Positions 1 to 6,778 of a DNA stretch of 64,000 nt are shown here, one piece after another (position 1 is the stretch's first letter; each line of letters begins with the position of its first letter). The notes under the pieces were generated by a model. That model worked only from the letters and a program-made list of their open reading frames with translations, did no database searches and was not told the origin of the DNA. The DNA comes from Myxococcus hansupus (GTDB taxonomy: Bacteria; Myxococcota; Myxococcia; Myxococcales; Myxococcaceae). A program made the translations under genes and the position numbers. Location: the NCBI RefSeq assembly GCF_000280925.3, contig NZ_CP012109.1:5724501-5788500 (forward strand). Reading direction: 5' to 3'.

Positions 1-340
1 CGACGAAGTTGCCCTGCACCACGAAGTTACCGAACGCCACGACCACCTCTCCCGGGTCACCGGTGAGGAGGATGAGACGCGTGGTGGAGATGGTCAGCGA
101 CAGCCGGAACATCGTCGTGATGAGCAACAGCGTCGGGAACACCGACAACTGGAGCGCGCCCGGCACGTAGAGGGAGACGAGGAGCAGAACCACCGAGATG
201 CTGATGTTCAGCGTCAGCAGCACGTCCAGCAGCAGCGTGGGCAGCGGGACGATCATCATCCCGACGATGGCCACGACCACCACGGCAAGGACGATGTCGG
301 AGTACTTGTTGAGGAAGCTGTTCGGATTGGTGGCGGCCAT
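1..340 (-). CDS. sctV: Type III secretion export gate SctV, N-terminal part (cut by window edge)
   Basis: SctV (InvA/YscV/FlhA family) forms the nonameric inner-membrane export gate that receives substrates. Only the first 113 codons lie here, reading leftward off the window. They start at an ATG after a short leader. Visible are a hydrophilic start, hydrophobic segments with a VPLPTLLLD-type turn, and the family signature FPTLLLITTMFRLSLTISTT followed by RLILL and the DPGEVVVAFG loop. That signature is shared by FlhA and SctV. The T3SS context (no flagellin, hook or motor genes nearby) favours SctV. The cytoplasmic domain that would settle the assignment is outside the window. No good ribosome-binding site is seen just upstream. 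Confidence 0.9.
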   Translation of the reverse strand, partial: MAATNPNSFLNKYSDIVLAVVVVAIVGMMIVPLPTLLLDVLLTLNISISVVLLLVSLYVPGALQLSVFPTLLLITTMFRLSLTISTTRLILLTGDPGEVVVAFGNFVVQGNFV

Positions 341-367
341 CAGCGGTCAGGCATCCTAGGCCAACCT

Positions 368-390
368 GCCCCCCTTCTGTCAGGGGGGGC
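368..390. other. GC-rich inverted repeat in the sctV leader
   Basis: GCCCCCC, an eight-base loop, then GGGGGGGC, lying 28 bases upstream of the sctV start. There is no T-tract on either strand, so it is not a convincing terminator. It could fold in the sctV leader RNA or simply be a GC-rich coincidence. Confidence 0.3.
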
Positions 391-559
391 ATCACGAAGT
401 CCCCTTCCCCCGCCTGGGCCCGTGGCCCTAGCAGCCGGGCAGTCAACCGAAGTGGACATTCGTTCTTGCGCCGCGCCCCGTCACGCGGGTTCATCCCCGG
501 TCGTGCCCTGCCGTCATGAGAGGGCCGGGGCAGGCCACGCGAAACCTGGGGAGAACACG

Positions 560-1357
560 ATGCGACTGAAGAGTGCCGTGGGCAGGGGGCTTCCGTTGAT
601 GCTGTTGGGCGCGGCCCTGGCCTGTTCCGCCTGTTCGGACAATGGCTCCAACCCGCCGGGGCCCTCCGGGAACGGTGAGAAGAACGTCGTCAAGGGCAAG
701 GCCGTGGACGCCGCGGGACGGCCCCTGGCCGGGGTGGAAGTCGTGGCGGACAACCAGGTCCTCTACAACTCCGACGTGGTGGGCGTGACCGGCGCGGACG
801 GCACCTACCGGCTGGAGCTGGGCCAGGCGGCGGCGACCTGGAACGCCAGCGCGCGGCTCAAGCGCGACATCAATGGCCGCAGCTTCACCTTTGAACTGCA
901 CCCCTTCAACGCCAGCCCCTTCGCGGGGAACGAGGGCGCCGTTCGGGACTTCACCTGGCGGCTCACGGGCGCCAGGCCCGAAGGCGGCGTCTACGGGAGC
1001 GGCGTCTTCTTCCGGCTCGCGGACTACGTGGACCCGGCGGACCCGGACCAGGCGCTTCAGGACGAGCACGTCGAGCTGACGCTCACCCCGGTGGGGCCGC
1101 TGGCGGACGGCAGCACGGGGAGCCCCACGACGGGACGCGGTGCCTCAACGGGGGACGGCTTCGGCATGCCGGACGTGGCGATTGCGCGCTACACGGTGAC
1201 GGGCCGCTACGCCCCGCCGGGACAGGCGGTCCGCCCCCTGCTCGTACGCGTCCAGGGGGGTGACACCTATACCGAATCCGTCACGGCGGACTTCAGGCCC
1301 GTCATTGAAGGCGGAGACGGCCCGTACCGCATGGACGTGGAGCTGAAGTTCCCCTGA
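560..1357 (+). CDS. Secreted lipoprotein with carboxypeptidase regulatory-like domain
   Basis: A 265-residue predicted lipoprotein. The ATG at 560 is chosen over upstream in-frame codons because it has a GGGGAG site 5 bases before it and opens a classic signal: MRLKS, a hydrophobic core, then cysteines at residues 22 and 25 in an ALAC/CSAC context. A short linker rich in Pro, Gly and Asn leads to a beta-sandwich of the CarboxypepD_reg type (about residues 48-90, with GKAVDAAGRPLAGVEV and GADGTYRLEL). The rest is unrecognised beta-rich sequence. It sits alone on the plus strand between sctV and a T3SS chaperone gene. Nothing ties its function to secretion apart from position. Confidence 0.8.
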   Translation: MRLKSAVGRGLPLMLLGAALACSACSDNGSNPPGPSGNGEKNVVKGKAVDAAGRPLAGVEVVADNQVLYNSDVVGVTGADGTYRLELGQAAATWNASARLKRDINGRSFTFELHPFNASPFAGNEGAVRDFTWRLTGARPEGGVYGSGVFFRLADYVDPADPDQALQDEHVELTLTPVGPLADGSTGSPTTGRGASTGDGFGMPDVAIARYTVTGRYAPPGQAVRPLLVRVQGGDTYTESVTADFRPVIEGGDGPYRMDVELKFP

Positions 1358-1373
1358 GCGGAGCCCAGGGTTT

Positions 1374-1402
1374 CGGGCCCGGGCCTCGACAGGCCCGGCC
1401 CG
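1374..1402. terminator. Bidirectional hairpin between convergent genes
   Basis: A CGGGCC(C)GGGCCT / AGGCCCGGCCCG stem with a CGAC loop and one bulged C, midway between the convergent stops at 1357 and 1412. It has no strong T-run. The placement suggests a shared transcription stop. Confidence 0.5.
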
Positions 1403-1411
1403 CCTCGGCGG

Positions 1412-1882
1412 TTACGCCGCGCCGTCGCTTCCGGACTCGGAGGCCGGGGACTCCTCGGCGCTCTCCAGCGCGGCGGCGGCCAGCATCCGGGCACGGGCGC
1501 TGAGCGGGTCCTGCCCTTCCGGGTCCAGGCCCACCGCGTGATTGAAGTCCCGGGCCGCCTCGTGGACCTTGCCCAGGCGCAGGTGGACTTCCCCGCGGTT
1601 GACGAAGGGCGTGAGGTCGCTGGGGTCCAGTTCAATGGCGCGGTTGAAATAGGACTCGGCCAGATCCAGGTCCTCCAGCGCCAGATGGCAGGCGCCGAGC
1701 GCCGTCTGGAAGTAGGCCTCGGTGGGGTCCATGGCCGCCAGGGACTGGAACAAGGTCAGCGACTCACGGAAGCGGCCGTCCTGGAAGAGGTTGAAGCCTT
1801 CGGTGGCCCGTTCGAGCATCTCGGGGCCGGACAGAGGCTTCACGTCGTCGTTGGTCACCGATGCCTTGGATTCAGTCGTCAT
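1412..1882 (-). CDS. TPR protein, SycD/LcrH-like T3SS chaperone
   Basis: A 156-residue cytoplasmic protein with about three tandem tetratricopeptide repeats. Residues 20-120 read EMLERATEGFNLFQDGRF, ESLTLFQSLAAMDPTEAYF, ALGACHLALEDLDLAESYF and so on. The F(Q)xLxxMDP and LGACH spacing is that of class II T3SS chaperones (SycD/LcrH/PcrH), which hold translocators or other exported partners. The C-terminus is acidic, Ser/Glu-rich and probably disordered. The ATG at 1882 is the first start consistent with the fold; earlier in-frame codons only add low-complexity sequence. A near-perfect sigma-28-like minus-10 box lies 83 bases upstream. The partner cannot be named from sequence. Confidence 0.75.
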   Translation of the reverse strand: MTTESKASVTNDDVKPLSGPEMLERATEGFNLFQDGRFRESLTLFQSLAAMDPTEAYFQTALGACHLALEDLDLAESYFNRAIELDPSDLTPFVNRGEVHLRLGKVHEAARDFNHAVGLDPEGQDPLSARARMLAAAALESAEESPASESGSDGAA

Positions 1883-1964
1883 CTGCACACATCCCTCACG
1901 AGGGCGGGAGGACGGCCCCGGAGCCGGTAGGGCAAGCGGCTCCGGGCGCCGGGAGCTTAGACTG

Positions 1965-1990
1965 TTATCGGCTTTTCCACCAAAACGGTG
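1965..1990 (-). promoter_or_regulatory. Candidate sigma-28-like promoter
   Basis: On the minus strand it reads CACCGTTT, 10 bases, GCCGATAA. The downstream box is an exact match to the FliA (sigma-28) minus-10 consensus. The upstream box keeps only xAxxGTTT of TAAAGTTT. It stands 83 bases before the TPR chaperone start. A FliA-like sigma factor is encoded at 20313-21149. Confidence 0.55.
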
Positions 1991-2051
1991 CGCGCCTTTG
2001 GCGGTGATCTTGGGGCTTCCGGCGGGAAAAAATGGATCAGAAAATGGGCAG

Positions 2052-2079
2052 GAAACTTTCGCCCCCCATTCCCCCATAA
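2052..2079 (+). promoter_or_regulatory. Candidate sigma-28-like promoter of the 74-residue gene, copy A
   Basis: GAAACTTT, 12 bases, CCCCATAA, ending 58 bases before the ATG. It matches TAAAGTTT/GCCGATAA at 6 of 8 positions in each box. The same boxes and spacing recur in copy B, although the spacer has point changes. Confidence 0.55.
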
Positions 2080-2137
2080 TCCTTTTGTAAGCAGCGCCGC
2101 CGCAAACCACCCGCTTCCCAAACTTCTGGAGAACGCC

Positions 2138-2362
2138 ATGACCACCGCCACCACCGCCGCCGCCGCCGCCACGAAGGCCCTCGGAGCCAGCCAGGGTCTC
2201 TCCGCCCTCGAGCAGAAGTCCCTCTCCGGCCTGACCGGTCCGGACCGTGAGCGCGCCGAGGCGCAGCTCATGCTCCAGAAGCAGCAGGAGGCCACCGCCT
2301 TCGTTGCCAACCTGATGAAGAAGCTCAACGAGATCGCGATGTCCGTCATCGGCAAGATCTAA
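2138..2362 (+). CDS. 74-residue helical protein, candidate T3SS needle/rod subunit (copy A)
   Basis: A small protein of needle size (SctF proteins are about 70-90 residues). It has an Ala/Thr-rich N-terminus, a first helix about residues 13-30, a turn at LTGPDRE, and a long second helix to the C-terminus ending NEIAMSVIGKI. Aligned from the C-terminus with Yersinia/Pseudomonas YscF/PscF as remembered, it keeps AExQ, K, a basic-x-Leu step and a final Lys-Ile. Its QQE...F.A.NLMK..NE pattern also resembles the C-terminus of the 188-residue protein at 22028. TTCTGGAGAA gives a good ribosome-binding site. It is transcribed alone, with its own promoter-like boxes and a strong terminator, as expected for a highly expressed structural subunit. 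No family was assigned with certainty; a T3SS substrate or chaperone partner is the alternative. Confidence 0.6.
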   Translation: MTTATTAAAAATKALGASQGLSALEQKSLSGLTGPDRERAEAQLMLQKQQEATAFVANLMKKLNEIAMSVIGKI

Positions 2363-2388
2363 TCCTTGCCGTAGCACCGCGGTTCTCG

Positions 2389-2428
2389 GAGCCGGCCTCC
2401 CTCTTGGGATGCCGGCTCCTTGCTTTTT
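2389..2428 (+). terminator. Rho-independent terminator after copy A
   Basis: A perfect GAGCCGGC/GCCGGCTC stem with inner TCCC/GGGA pairing and a TCTT loop, followed by CTTGCTTTTT. It begins 27 bases after the stop codon and is identical in copy B. Confidence 0.9.
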
Positions 2429-2630
2429 GCGGGCTCGAGGATGCCTCGACGGGGCCATCGGCCCCCGGCGTCCCCTGCCCCGCCCCGGAATCGCCCAGGC
2501 CCCCTTTCGTGCCGGGTTTCCGGCCACCCCGGATGCGACCTTCGGAAACGACTCGGCCCGAGCCGCGCGTGGTGTCGCGATGCCCGGGCCGGTTGTGTGC
2601 GGAGGACCTGACTGGAACAGCGGCCGGAAA

Positions 2631-3140
2631 CTACCGGCCCTTCTTCACCTGATCCGCCTGCTGCTTCAGGGTGCGCAGCGTCGCGTGGGCCCGCTGGGTG
2701 GCGCGGCGCTGGAGACCCGGGTCGCGCTGGATGGCCTTGCTCAGGTCCGCGAGCGCTTCGGGGACATTGCCCCGGCGCAGGTGGACTTCCCCTCGCCCCA
2801 CCAGCGCATCCACGTGGCCGTCATTGAACTGGAGCGCGAGCTGGAACGACTCGAACGCCTCGTCGAAACGCTCCAGGGTCATGTACGCGGCACCGAGCTG
2901 CGCATGGAACACGGCATCCGTGGGCGACGCCGCCACCAGGCCCTGGAAGATTTGAAGGGCCTGCTGGGAGCTGCCGGCCTGGAGGAGCTGGTACCCCTTG
3001 TCCGCCCAGGCATAGAGCTGCTCTTGGGAGAGCTTGAGGAACTGCCCCAGGAAGATTTCGCCGCGAATCACCGCCTCGGCGAGTTGTTCGGGGACGACGA
3101 CCTTCTCAGCCTGACCCTTGTTGGGGACGGAGTCGCTCAC
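2631..3140 (-). CDS. Class II T3SS chaperone (SycD/LcrH/PcrH-like TPR protein)
   Basis: A 169-residue protein and the most typical SycD-like member here. An N-terminal helical segment (about residues 14-45, including AEAVIRGEIFLGQFLKLSQEQL) precedes three TPRs, with YAWADKGYQLLQAG, ALQIFQGLVAASPTDAVF, LGAAYMTLERFDEAFESF and DALVGRGEVHLRRGNVPEAL. Class II chaperones keep hydrophobic translocators soluble before export. The start is a GTG with GAGG 7 bases upstream. It lies 59 bases after the DUF1521 gene and probably shares its transcript, so the DUF1521 protein is an obvious candidate client. No pore-forming translocator is seen in the window. Confidence 0.8.
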   Translation of the reverse strand: MSDSVPNKGQAEKVVVPEQLAEAVIRGEIFLGQFLKLSQEQLYAWADKGYQLLQAGSSQQALQIFQGLVAASPTDAVFHAQLGAAYMTLERFDEAFESFQLALQFNDGHVDALVGRGEVHLRRGNVPEALADLSKAIQRDPGLQRRATQRAHATLRTLKQQADQVKKGR

Positions 3141-3199
3141 GGCAACCTCGAGTGGGGCCAGGCGGTGAACCCCCTGGCCCGGTGGGGTGCGTCCCGCGC

Positions 3200-4363
3200 T
3201 CAGAACGACTGGGGGCCGCGGAAGCGGACCATATCATTCAGCTTGGACAGCTTCTCCAGGGTCCCGAACATGTCACCCAGGGCCTTGAAGGACTGGGTCA
3301 GCGCCGAGCGGTGCTGGTTCTTGTCGTACGCGCCGAACAGGTCGTCCTTCTTGCTGAAGGGGTTGAAGCCGTTGGCGTTGGTGTTCTTGAGCTGGTCGAA
3401 CACCTTGCTGATGGAGTCGAACGTCTCGTTCAGCTTGTTCAGCTCGGGCTTGCCACTGCTCATGTCCCAGGGCAGCGGCTTCACCTGGGGCAGGCTGGTG
3501 TTCATGTCCCAGTTCTGGGCCGCCTCGCCCGCCACCGGGTTGTCCGCCGCCGCCGTGTAGTTGAACGCCATGGCGTGTCCCTCGGTGATGACGGCCTCAC
3601 CGACCTTGTGGATTTCGCCGCCGTTCTCGTGGCCGACAATCTCCTTGCCGTTGAACGTCCAGTCAGCGGCGTTCTTCCCCATGTTGAAGACGTCCACGTT
3701 CTGCTTCGAGTGGAACCGGACCACCTCGTCCATGCCCTTGTCGTGGGAGACCTGGCCGACCTTGCCCTTGCCCTTGTCGATGTCCGTCACGCGCACGTGG
3801 CTGTCGCCGTAGACGATGTCCAACTGCGCCGACACCGTCATGCCGTTGCCCCAGGGCGCGCAGGTGCAGTTGATCCGGGTGCCGTCGCCCAGCACGAACG
3901 AGGTGTCGCGCTTGAAGTCCCACTTGCCGCCGTCGCTCTCATCGACGTGCGGATCACCCCAGACGCGGGTGTTCTTGCCGTCCGGGCCCGTCACGCGCCA
4001 CTCGAACTGGCCCAACTGCTCAATGGTGTAGCCGCCCGGGGTGGTGATCTTCCCGCCGTCGTCCACCTTCAGGGAGTGGGCGTCGCGCACGGAGTCCAGG
4101 GGGTTGGGGCGCTCGGACGGGAAGGCCGGGCTGGTGCCGGACGTCCCCGCCTGCTTCGTGGGGGCCGCCTGGGACATCTGATCCAGCGCCTTGCCCGCGA
4201 CGTTGACCGCCTTCCCCGCGAGATCCACCGCCTTTTCGACCAGATTCAGCGTCGACTCGATCAACTGCGCGTTGCGAGCGATGGTCGAGGTGTTGACGTT
4301 GCCCGCGCTCTGCGCCGTGGTGAGCTGCCGATTGCCGCCAACTCCGCCGATTCCGTTCGACAT
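3200..4363 (-). CDS. DUF1521 protein with calcium-type self-cleavage motif, candidate T3SS substrate
   Basis: A 387-residue protein. Residues 35-65 form an amphipathic repeat (LVEKAVDLAGKAVNVAGKAL). About residues 90-270 match the DUF1521 / metal-ion-inducible autocleavage domain, with WGDPHVDESDGGKWDF at 135-150. In rhizobial NopE1 this motif is cut between Asp and Pro in GD/PHVD when calcium is present; the same residues here are D137 and P138. The C-terminal 100 residues are helical and charged. It has no signal peptide and opens with a polar MSNGIGGVGGNRQL stretch, as T3SS substrates often do. The ATG lies 51 bases after a candidate sigma-28-like promoter, with a chaperone gene following. 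The domain call is firm; export is inferred from context. Confidence 0.8.
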   Translation of the reverse strand: MSNGIGGVGGNRQLTTAQSAGNVNTSTIARNAQLIESTLNLVEKAVDLAGKAVNVAGKALDQMSQAAPTKQAGTSGTSPAFPSERPNPLDSVRDAHSLKVDDGGKITTPGGYTIEQLGQFEWRVTGPDGKNTRVWGDPHVDESDGGKWDFKRDTSFVLGDGTRINCTCAPWGNGMTVSAQLDIVYGDSHVRVTDIDKGKGKVGQVSHDKGMDEVVRFHSKQNVDVFNMGKNAADWTFNGKEIVGHENGGEIHKVGEAVITEGHAMAFNYTAAADNPVAGEAAQNWDMNTSLPQVKPLPWDMSSGKPELNKLNETFDSISKVFDQLKNTNANGFNPFSKKDDLFGAYDKNQHRSALTQSFKALGDMFGTLEKLSKLNDMVRFRGPQSF

Positions 4364-4414
4364 ATGGGGGTGCTCCCTAGGGAGGGGGAAATGTTCGATG
4401 CTGCTTCACCTTGA

Positions 4415-4442
4415 TTTTCGGAGGGGCCCGCCTGGGAGTTTC
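4415..4442 (-). promoter_or_regulatory. Candidate sigma-28-like promoter of the DUF1521 gene
   Basis: Minus strand: GAAACTCC, 12 bases, TCCGAAAA, ending 51 bases before the start codon. The upstream box shares GAAACT and the spacing exactly with the 74-residue gene promoters. Confidence 0.45.
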
Positions 4443-4553
4443 GCCCTCCCGTGTCACATTTCCCCAGAGGGGAGGCAGGGAGGCGGATCACCTGGGCGGC
4501 CCGCGGGGGCCCCCCTCTTGCCAGGGCGGGAAAAAGAATCGGAAAATCCCGAG

Positions 4554-4581
4554 GAAACTTTCACCCCCCGTTCCCCCATAA
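4554..4581 (+). promoter_or_regulatory. Candidate sigma-28-like promoter of the 74-residue gene, copy B
   Basis: GAAACTTT, 12 bases, CCCCATAA, as in copy A. Both boxes are unchanged, while the spacer has two substitutions relative to copy A, which supports selection on the boxes. Confidence 0.55.
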
Positions 4582-4640
4582 TCCTTTTGTAAGCAGCGCC
4601 GCCGCAAACCACCCGCTTCCCAAAACTTCTGGAGAACGCC

Positions 4641-4865
4641 ATGACCACCGCCACCACCGCCGCCGCCGCCGCCACGAAGGCCCTCGGAGCCAGCCAGGGT
4701 CTCTCCGCCCTCGAGCAGAAGTCCCTCTCCGGCCTGACCGGTCCGGACCGTGAGCGCGCCGAGGCGCAGCTCATGCTCCAGAAGCAGCAGGAGGCCACCG
4801 CCTTCGTTGCCAACCTGATGAAGAAGCTCAACGAGATCGCGATGTCCGTCATCGGCAAGATCTAA
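4641..4865 (+). CDS. 74-residue helical protein, candidate T3SS needle/rod subunit (copy B)
   Basis: The encoded protein is identical to the product of 2138-2362: 74 residues, a short first helix, a GPD turn and a long C-terminal helix ending in Lys-Ile. The ribosome-binding site is the same; one extra A lies just upstream of it. The gene stands alone between the DUF1521 gene (divergent) and a terminated minus-strand unit. Two intact copies with matching control signals suggest that dosage matters, as expected for a polymerising subunit. Gene conversion could also keep them identical. Confidence 0.6.
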   Translation: MTTATTAAAAATKALGASQGLSALEQKSLSGLTGPDRERAEAQLMLQKQQEATAFVANLMKKLNEIAMSVIGKI

Positions 4866-4891
4866 TCCTTGCCGTAGCACCGCGGTTCTCG

Positions 4892-4931
4892 GAGCCGGCC
4901 TCCCTCTTGGGATGCCGGCTCCTTGCTTTTT
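4892..4931 (+). terminator. Rho-independent terminator after copy B
   Basis: Same hairpin as in copy A: a GAGCCGGC/GCCGGCTC stem followed by CTTGCTTTTT, starting 27 bases after the stop codon. Confidence 0.9.
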
Positions 4932-5066
4932 GCGGGCTCGAGGATGCCTCCGCGGGGCCATGGGTCCCCGGCGTCCCCTGCCCCTCTTGCGGCTCACTTC
5001 GGACCTTCCGCCAATGTCGCCCGGAAGCACCGCCAGGCGCCGCCCTCGCTCGAGCCCCCGCAAAGC

Positions 5067-5101
5067 AAAACCGCCGCCCCGGTCCAAGACCCGGGCGGCG
5101 G
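5067..5101 (-). terminator. Terminator of the 126-codon gene
   Basis: A CCGCCGCCC/GGGCGGCGG stem at 5071-5101. Read on the minus strand it is followed by TTTTGCTTTG. It lies 45 bases past the stop at 5146. Confidence 0.8.
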
Positions 5102-5145
5102 TTGCGTGAACACGTGAGCGGGAGTGCCGCTCCGTCAGGCGCGAA

Positions 5146-5526
5146 CTACTCGCCCCACATGTCCTTGAGGAGCTCCTTGCGGCGGCTCATCAACTTCCCG
5201 AAGAAGTTGTCGTCCCGCATCTTCTGGAACATGGCGTTCGTCTCGTGCTTCTTCGTCGCGGACTCGGCCTGGGTCTTCACCTCGTCGGCGGTGGCGTTCG
5301 GGTTGGACTGGATGAACGCCTCCATGTCCCCCTGGACCTTCTGCTTCACCGTGTTGATCCGGCCCTCGCCAAGGTACTTGGTGCTGCCCTTGATCTCCGG
5401 GTCGTTCATCTGGTTCACGGCGGAGTCCAGCACACCCTGCCAGGCCTGCGTCTGCTGCTGGGGGGTCGTCGCCGACTTGCGCGCGGAACCGTTCGCGGGT
5501 GCGTTGTTCGCAATCTTGGTGGTCAT
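5146..5526 (-). CDS. Unknown 126-residue hydrophilic T3SS-island protein
   Basis: No family recognised. The N-terminus is polar and rich in Asn, Ala, Thr and Gln (MTTKIANNAPANGSARKS), as in many T3SS substrates. The rest is charged and helical, with a Gly-rich turn (KGSTKYLGEGRINTVKQK) and a basic C-terminus ending KELLKDMWGE. It has no cysteines, signal peptide or membrane segment. The ATG has an AGGAGC site 5 bases upstream and follows a promoter-like pair of boxes by 39 bases. A strong terminator follows, so it can be expressed alone. It may be an exported protein or its chaperone. Confidence 0.65.
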   Translation of the reverse strand: MTTKIANNAPANGSARKSATTPQQQTQAWQGVLDSAVNQMNDPEIKGSTKYLGEGRINTVKQKVQGDMEAFIQSNPNATADEVKTQAESATKKHETNAMFQKMRDDNFFGKLMSRRKELLKDMWGE

Positions 5527-5565
5527 GGGGACTGCTCCTCGGAAGAAAAGTACGTCTCGAAGGAG

Positions 5566-5593
5566 TTATCTGCCGTCCCGGGCCTGGAGTTGC
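5566..5593 (-). promoter_or_regulatory. Candidate sigma-28-like promoter with overlapping inverted repeat
   Basis: Minus strand: GCAACTCC, 12 bases, GCAGATAA, ending 39 bases before the 126-codon gene. The downstream box matches GCCGATAA at 7 of 8. A perfect 9-base inverted repeat, GGGCCTGGA/TCCAGGCCC at 5580-5607, overlaps the upstream box. It could be an operator or the end of the preceding transcript. Confidence 0.5.
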
Positions 5594-5624
5594 GTCATTC
5601 CAGGCCCAGGATGACTGCCGCGAA

Positions 5625-6206
5625 CTAGCCCTTGAGCTTGCCCAGGCTGGGGTTCTTCATCCAAGCCTTGAAGGACTCCAGGTCCTTCTGCTCGGCCTTC
5701 ACGTCCGGCGGGGACGCCGGCGGCGGCGGCACGTCACCGGTCAGCGACGCGTGCTTCTTGCTGGACGTCTCGAAGGCGTCCTTGCCACCGCCCGGACCGG
5801 CGGGGGCCTTGGCCGCGGGGGCCGGAGCCGCCGTGGCGGCGGGCGCGGGGGCGGCGGCCTCGTCCGCGGCGAAGCCACGGGCGTTCAGGTACGCCTGCAT
5901 CCACTCCACGGACTCCACGAGGACGGGCGGCATGTTGGCCAGCGCCGGCGTCTTCGTCGCCTCGTTCAGGTGACGGGAAAAGGCGTCCTTCACGTCCTGG
6001 TACAACTGGAAGTTGAGGGACGCGCCCGGCTTGGTGTTGGAGAGCAGCGAGGACATCTTCCGCATCACCTGCTGCAGCGTGCCCTGGGCGGACTTCGCCT
6101 GGTTCTCGAGCTCGGTGATGAGCCGCTCGCGCTTGCCGGTCAGCTCGGCGGGAGCTTCCGGGGGCATCTGGGCGGGCACGCGCGGATCAGGATTCGGGTT
6201 CGACAT
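5625..6206 (-). CDS. Unknown 193-residue protein with Ala/Pro-rich linker, T3SS island
   Basis: No family recognised. Three parts are visible: a helical N-terminal half (about residues 22-110, with ITELENQAKSAQGTLQQVMRK), an Ala/Pro/Gly linker (about 117-147), and a short charged C-terminus (SFKAWMKNPSLGKLKG). There is no signal peptide or transmembrane segment. The ATG at 6206 has AGGGAGG 9 bases upstream. It lies 91 bases after a TPR chaperone gene on the same strand. It could be an exported client of that chaperone; that is inference from order only. Confidence 0.65.
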   Translation of the reverse strand: MSNPNPDPRVPAQMPPEAPAELTGKRERLITELENQAKSAQGTLQQVMRKMSSLLSNTKPGASLNFQLYQDVKDAFSRHLNEATKTPALANMPPVLVESVEWMQAYLNARGFAADEAAAPAPAATAAPAPAAKAPAGPGGGKDAFETSSKKHASLTGDVPPPPASPPDVKAEQKDLESFKAWMKNPSLGKLKG

Positions 6207-6297
6207 GTCAACGACCTCCCTGACGACGAAGAATTGAGCGGCGGCAGCCTACCAGACTCCCTGGAAGATCAGTCCATTCCGGAAGTGAAATCAGGGC

Positions 6298-6774
6298 TCA
6301 CCGGCGGCTCAGGGCGGAAATCATGGCCGCCGCCTTGCGCACCACGGGGTCGTCCACCGGCTGCATGGCCGCCGCCCGTCGCAAATCCTCCACGGCCTGG
6401 GGCTTCTGGCCCAGGGCGAGCTTCACCTCGGCGCGACCCACGTACACGGAGGGGTCGTGCGGGGCCAGCTTGGCGGCCACGTCGAAGGCGGCCAGCGCCC
6501 CCTGCCCGTTTCCGGCGGCCATCTCCACCACGCCCAGCGCCTTGGCGAAGTAGGCGTCCGTCGGGTTGACGGCATACAGGCCCTGGAAGAGCGTGCGCGC
6601 CTCGTTCACCCGGCCCTGGTAGAAGAAGAAATAGGCCGTCTTGGCGATGGCGTAGAGCTCGTCGTCCGAATAGCCACGCACTTCCCGCAGCGTGGCCTTG
6701 CCGTCCGCCCAACGCTGGAGCAGCGCATCCAGCTTCGCCTCGTCCTTCGGATCCTCGGGGTCCAGCACGGGCAT
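6298..6774 (-). CDS. TPR protein, SycD/LcrH-like T3SS chaperone
   Basis: A 158-residue, three-TPR protein. An acidic N-terminus (VLDPEDPKDEAKLDALLQRW) is followed by ELYAIAKTAYFFFYQG, EARTLFQGLYAVNPTDAYF, KALGVVEMAAGNGQGALAAF and SVYVGRAEVKLALGQK. The ARTLFQGLxxxxPTDAYF segment parallels the other two SycD-like proteins at 1412 and 2631, which suggests duplication within the island. The ATG lies 4 bases after the stop of the upstream unknown gene, so translation is probably coupled. The client is unknown; the flanking unknown proteins at 6779 and 5625 are candidates. Confidence 0.75.
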   Translation of the reverse strand: MPVLDPEDPKDEAKLDALLQRWADGKATLREVRGYSDDELYAIAKTAYFFFYQGRVNEARTLFQGLYAVNPTDAYFAKALGVVEMAAGNGQGALAAFDVAAKLAPHDPSVYVGRAEVKLALGQKPQAVEDLRRAAAMQPVDDPVVRKAAAMISALSRR

Positions 6775-6778
6775 GACG

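Larger units (their letters stand above)
2022..2481. repeat. Segmental duplication, copy A (about 460 bp)
   Basis: Nearly identical to 4526-4984 in the same orientation. The core from the promoter through the 74-codon gene to past the terminator differs by only a few bases and one A insertion just before the ribosome-binding site. Outer edges drift apart at both ends. The copies bracket a roughly 2.1 kb segment holding a chaperone gene and the DUF1521 gene. Confidence 0.9.
4526..4984. repeat. Segmental duplication, copy B (about 460 bp)
   Basis: Direct repeat of 2022-2481, displaced by about 2.5 kb. It carries the promoter boxes, the complete 74-codon gene and the terminator. The coding parts give identical proteins. 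Recombination between the copies would delete or duplicate the segment between them. Confidence 0.9.

Noticed and set aside
368..390. A terminator in front of sctV
   Set aside because: No T-tract on either strand and no upstream gene on the minus strand that needs stopping here.
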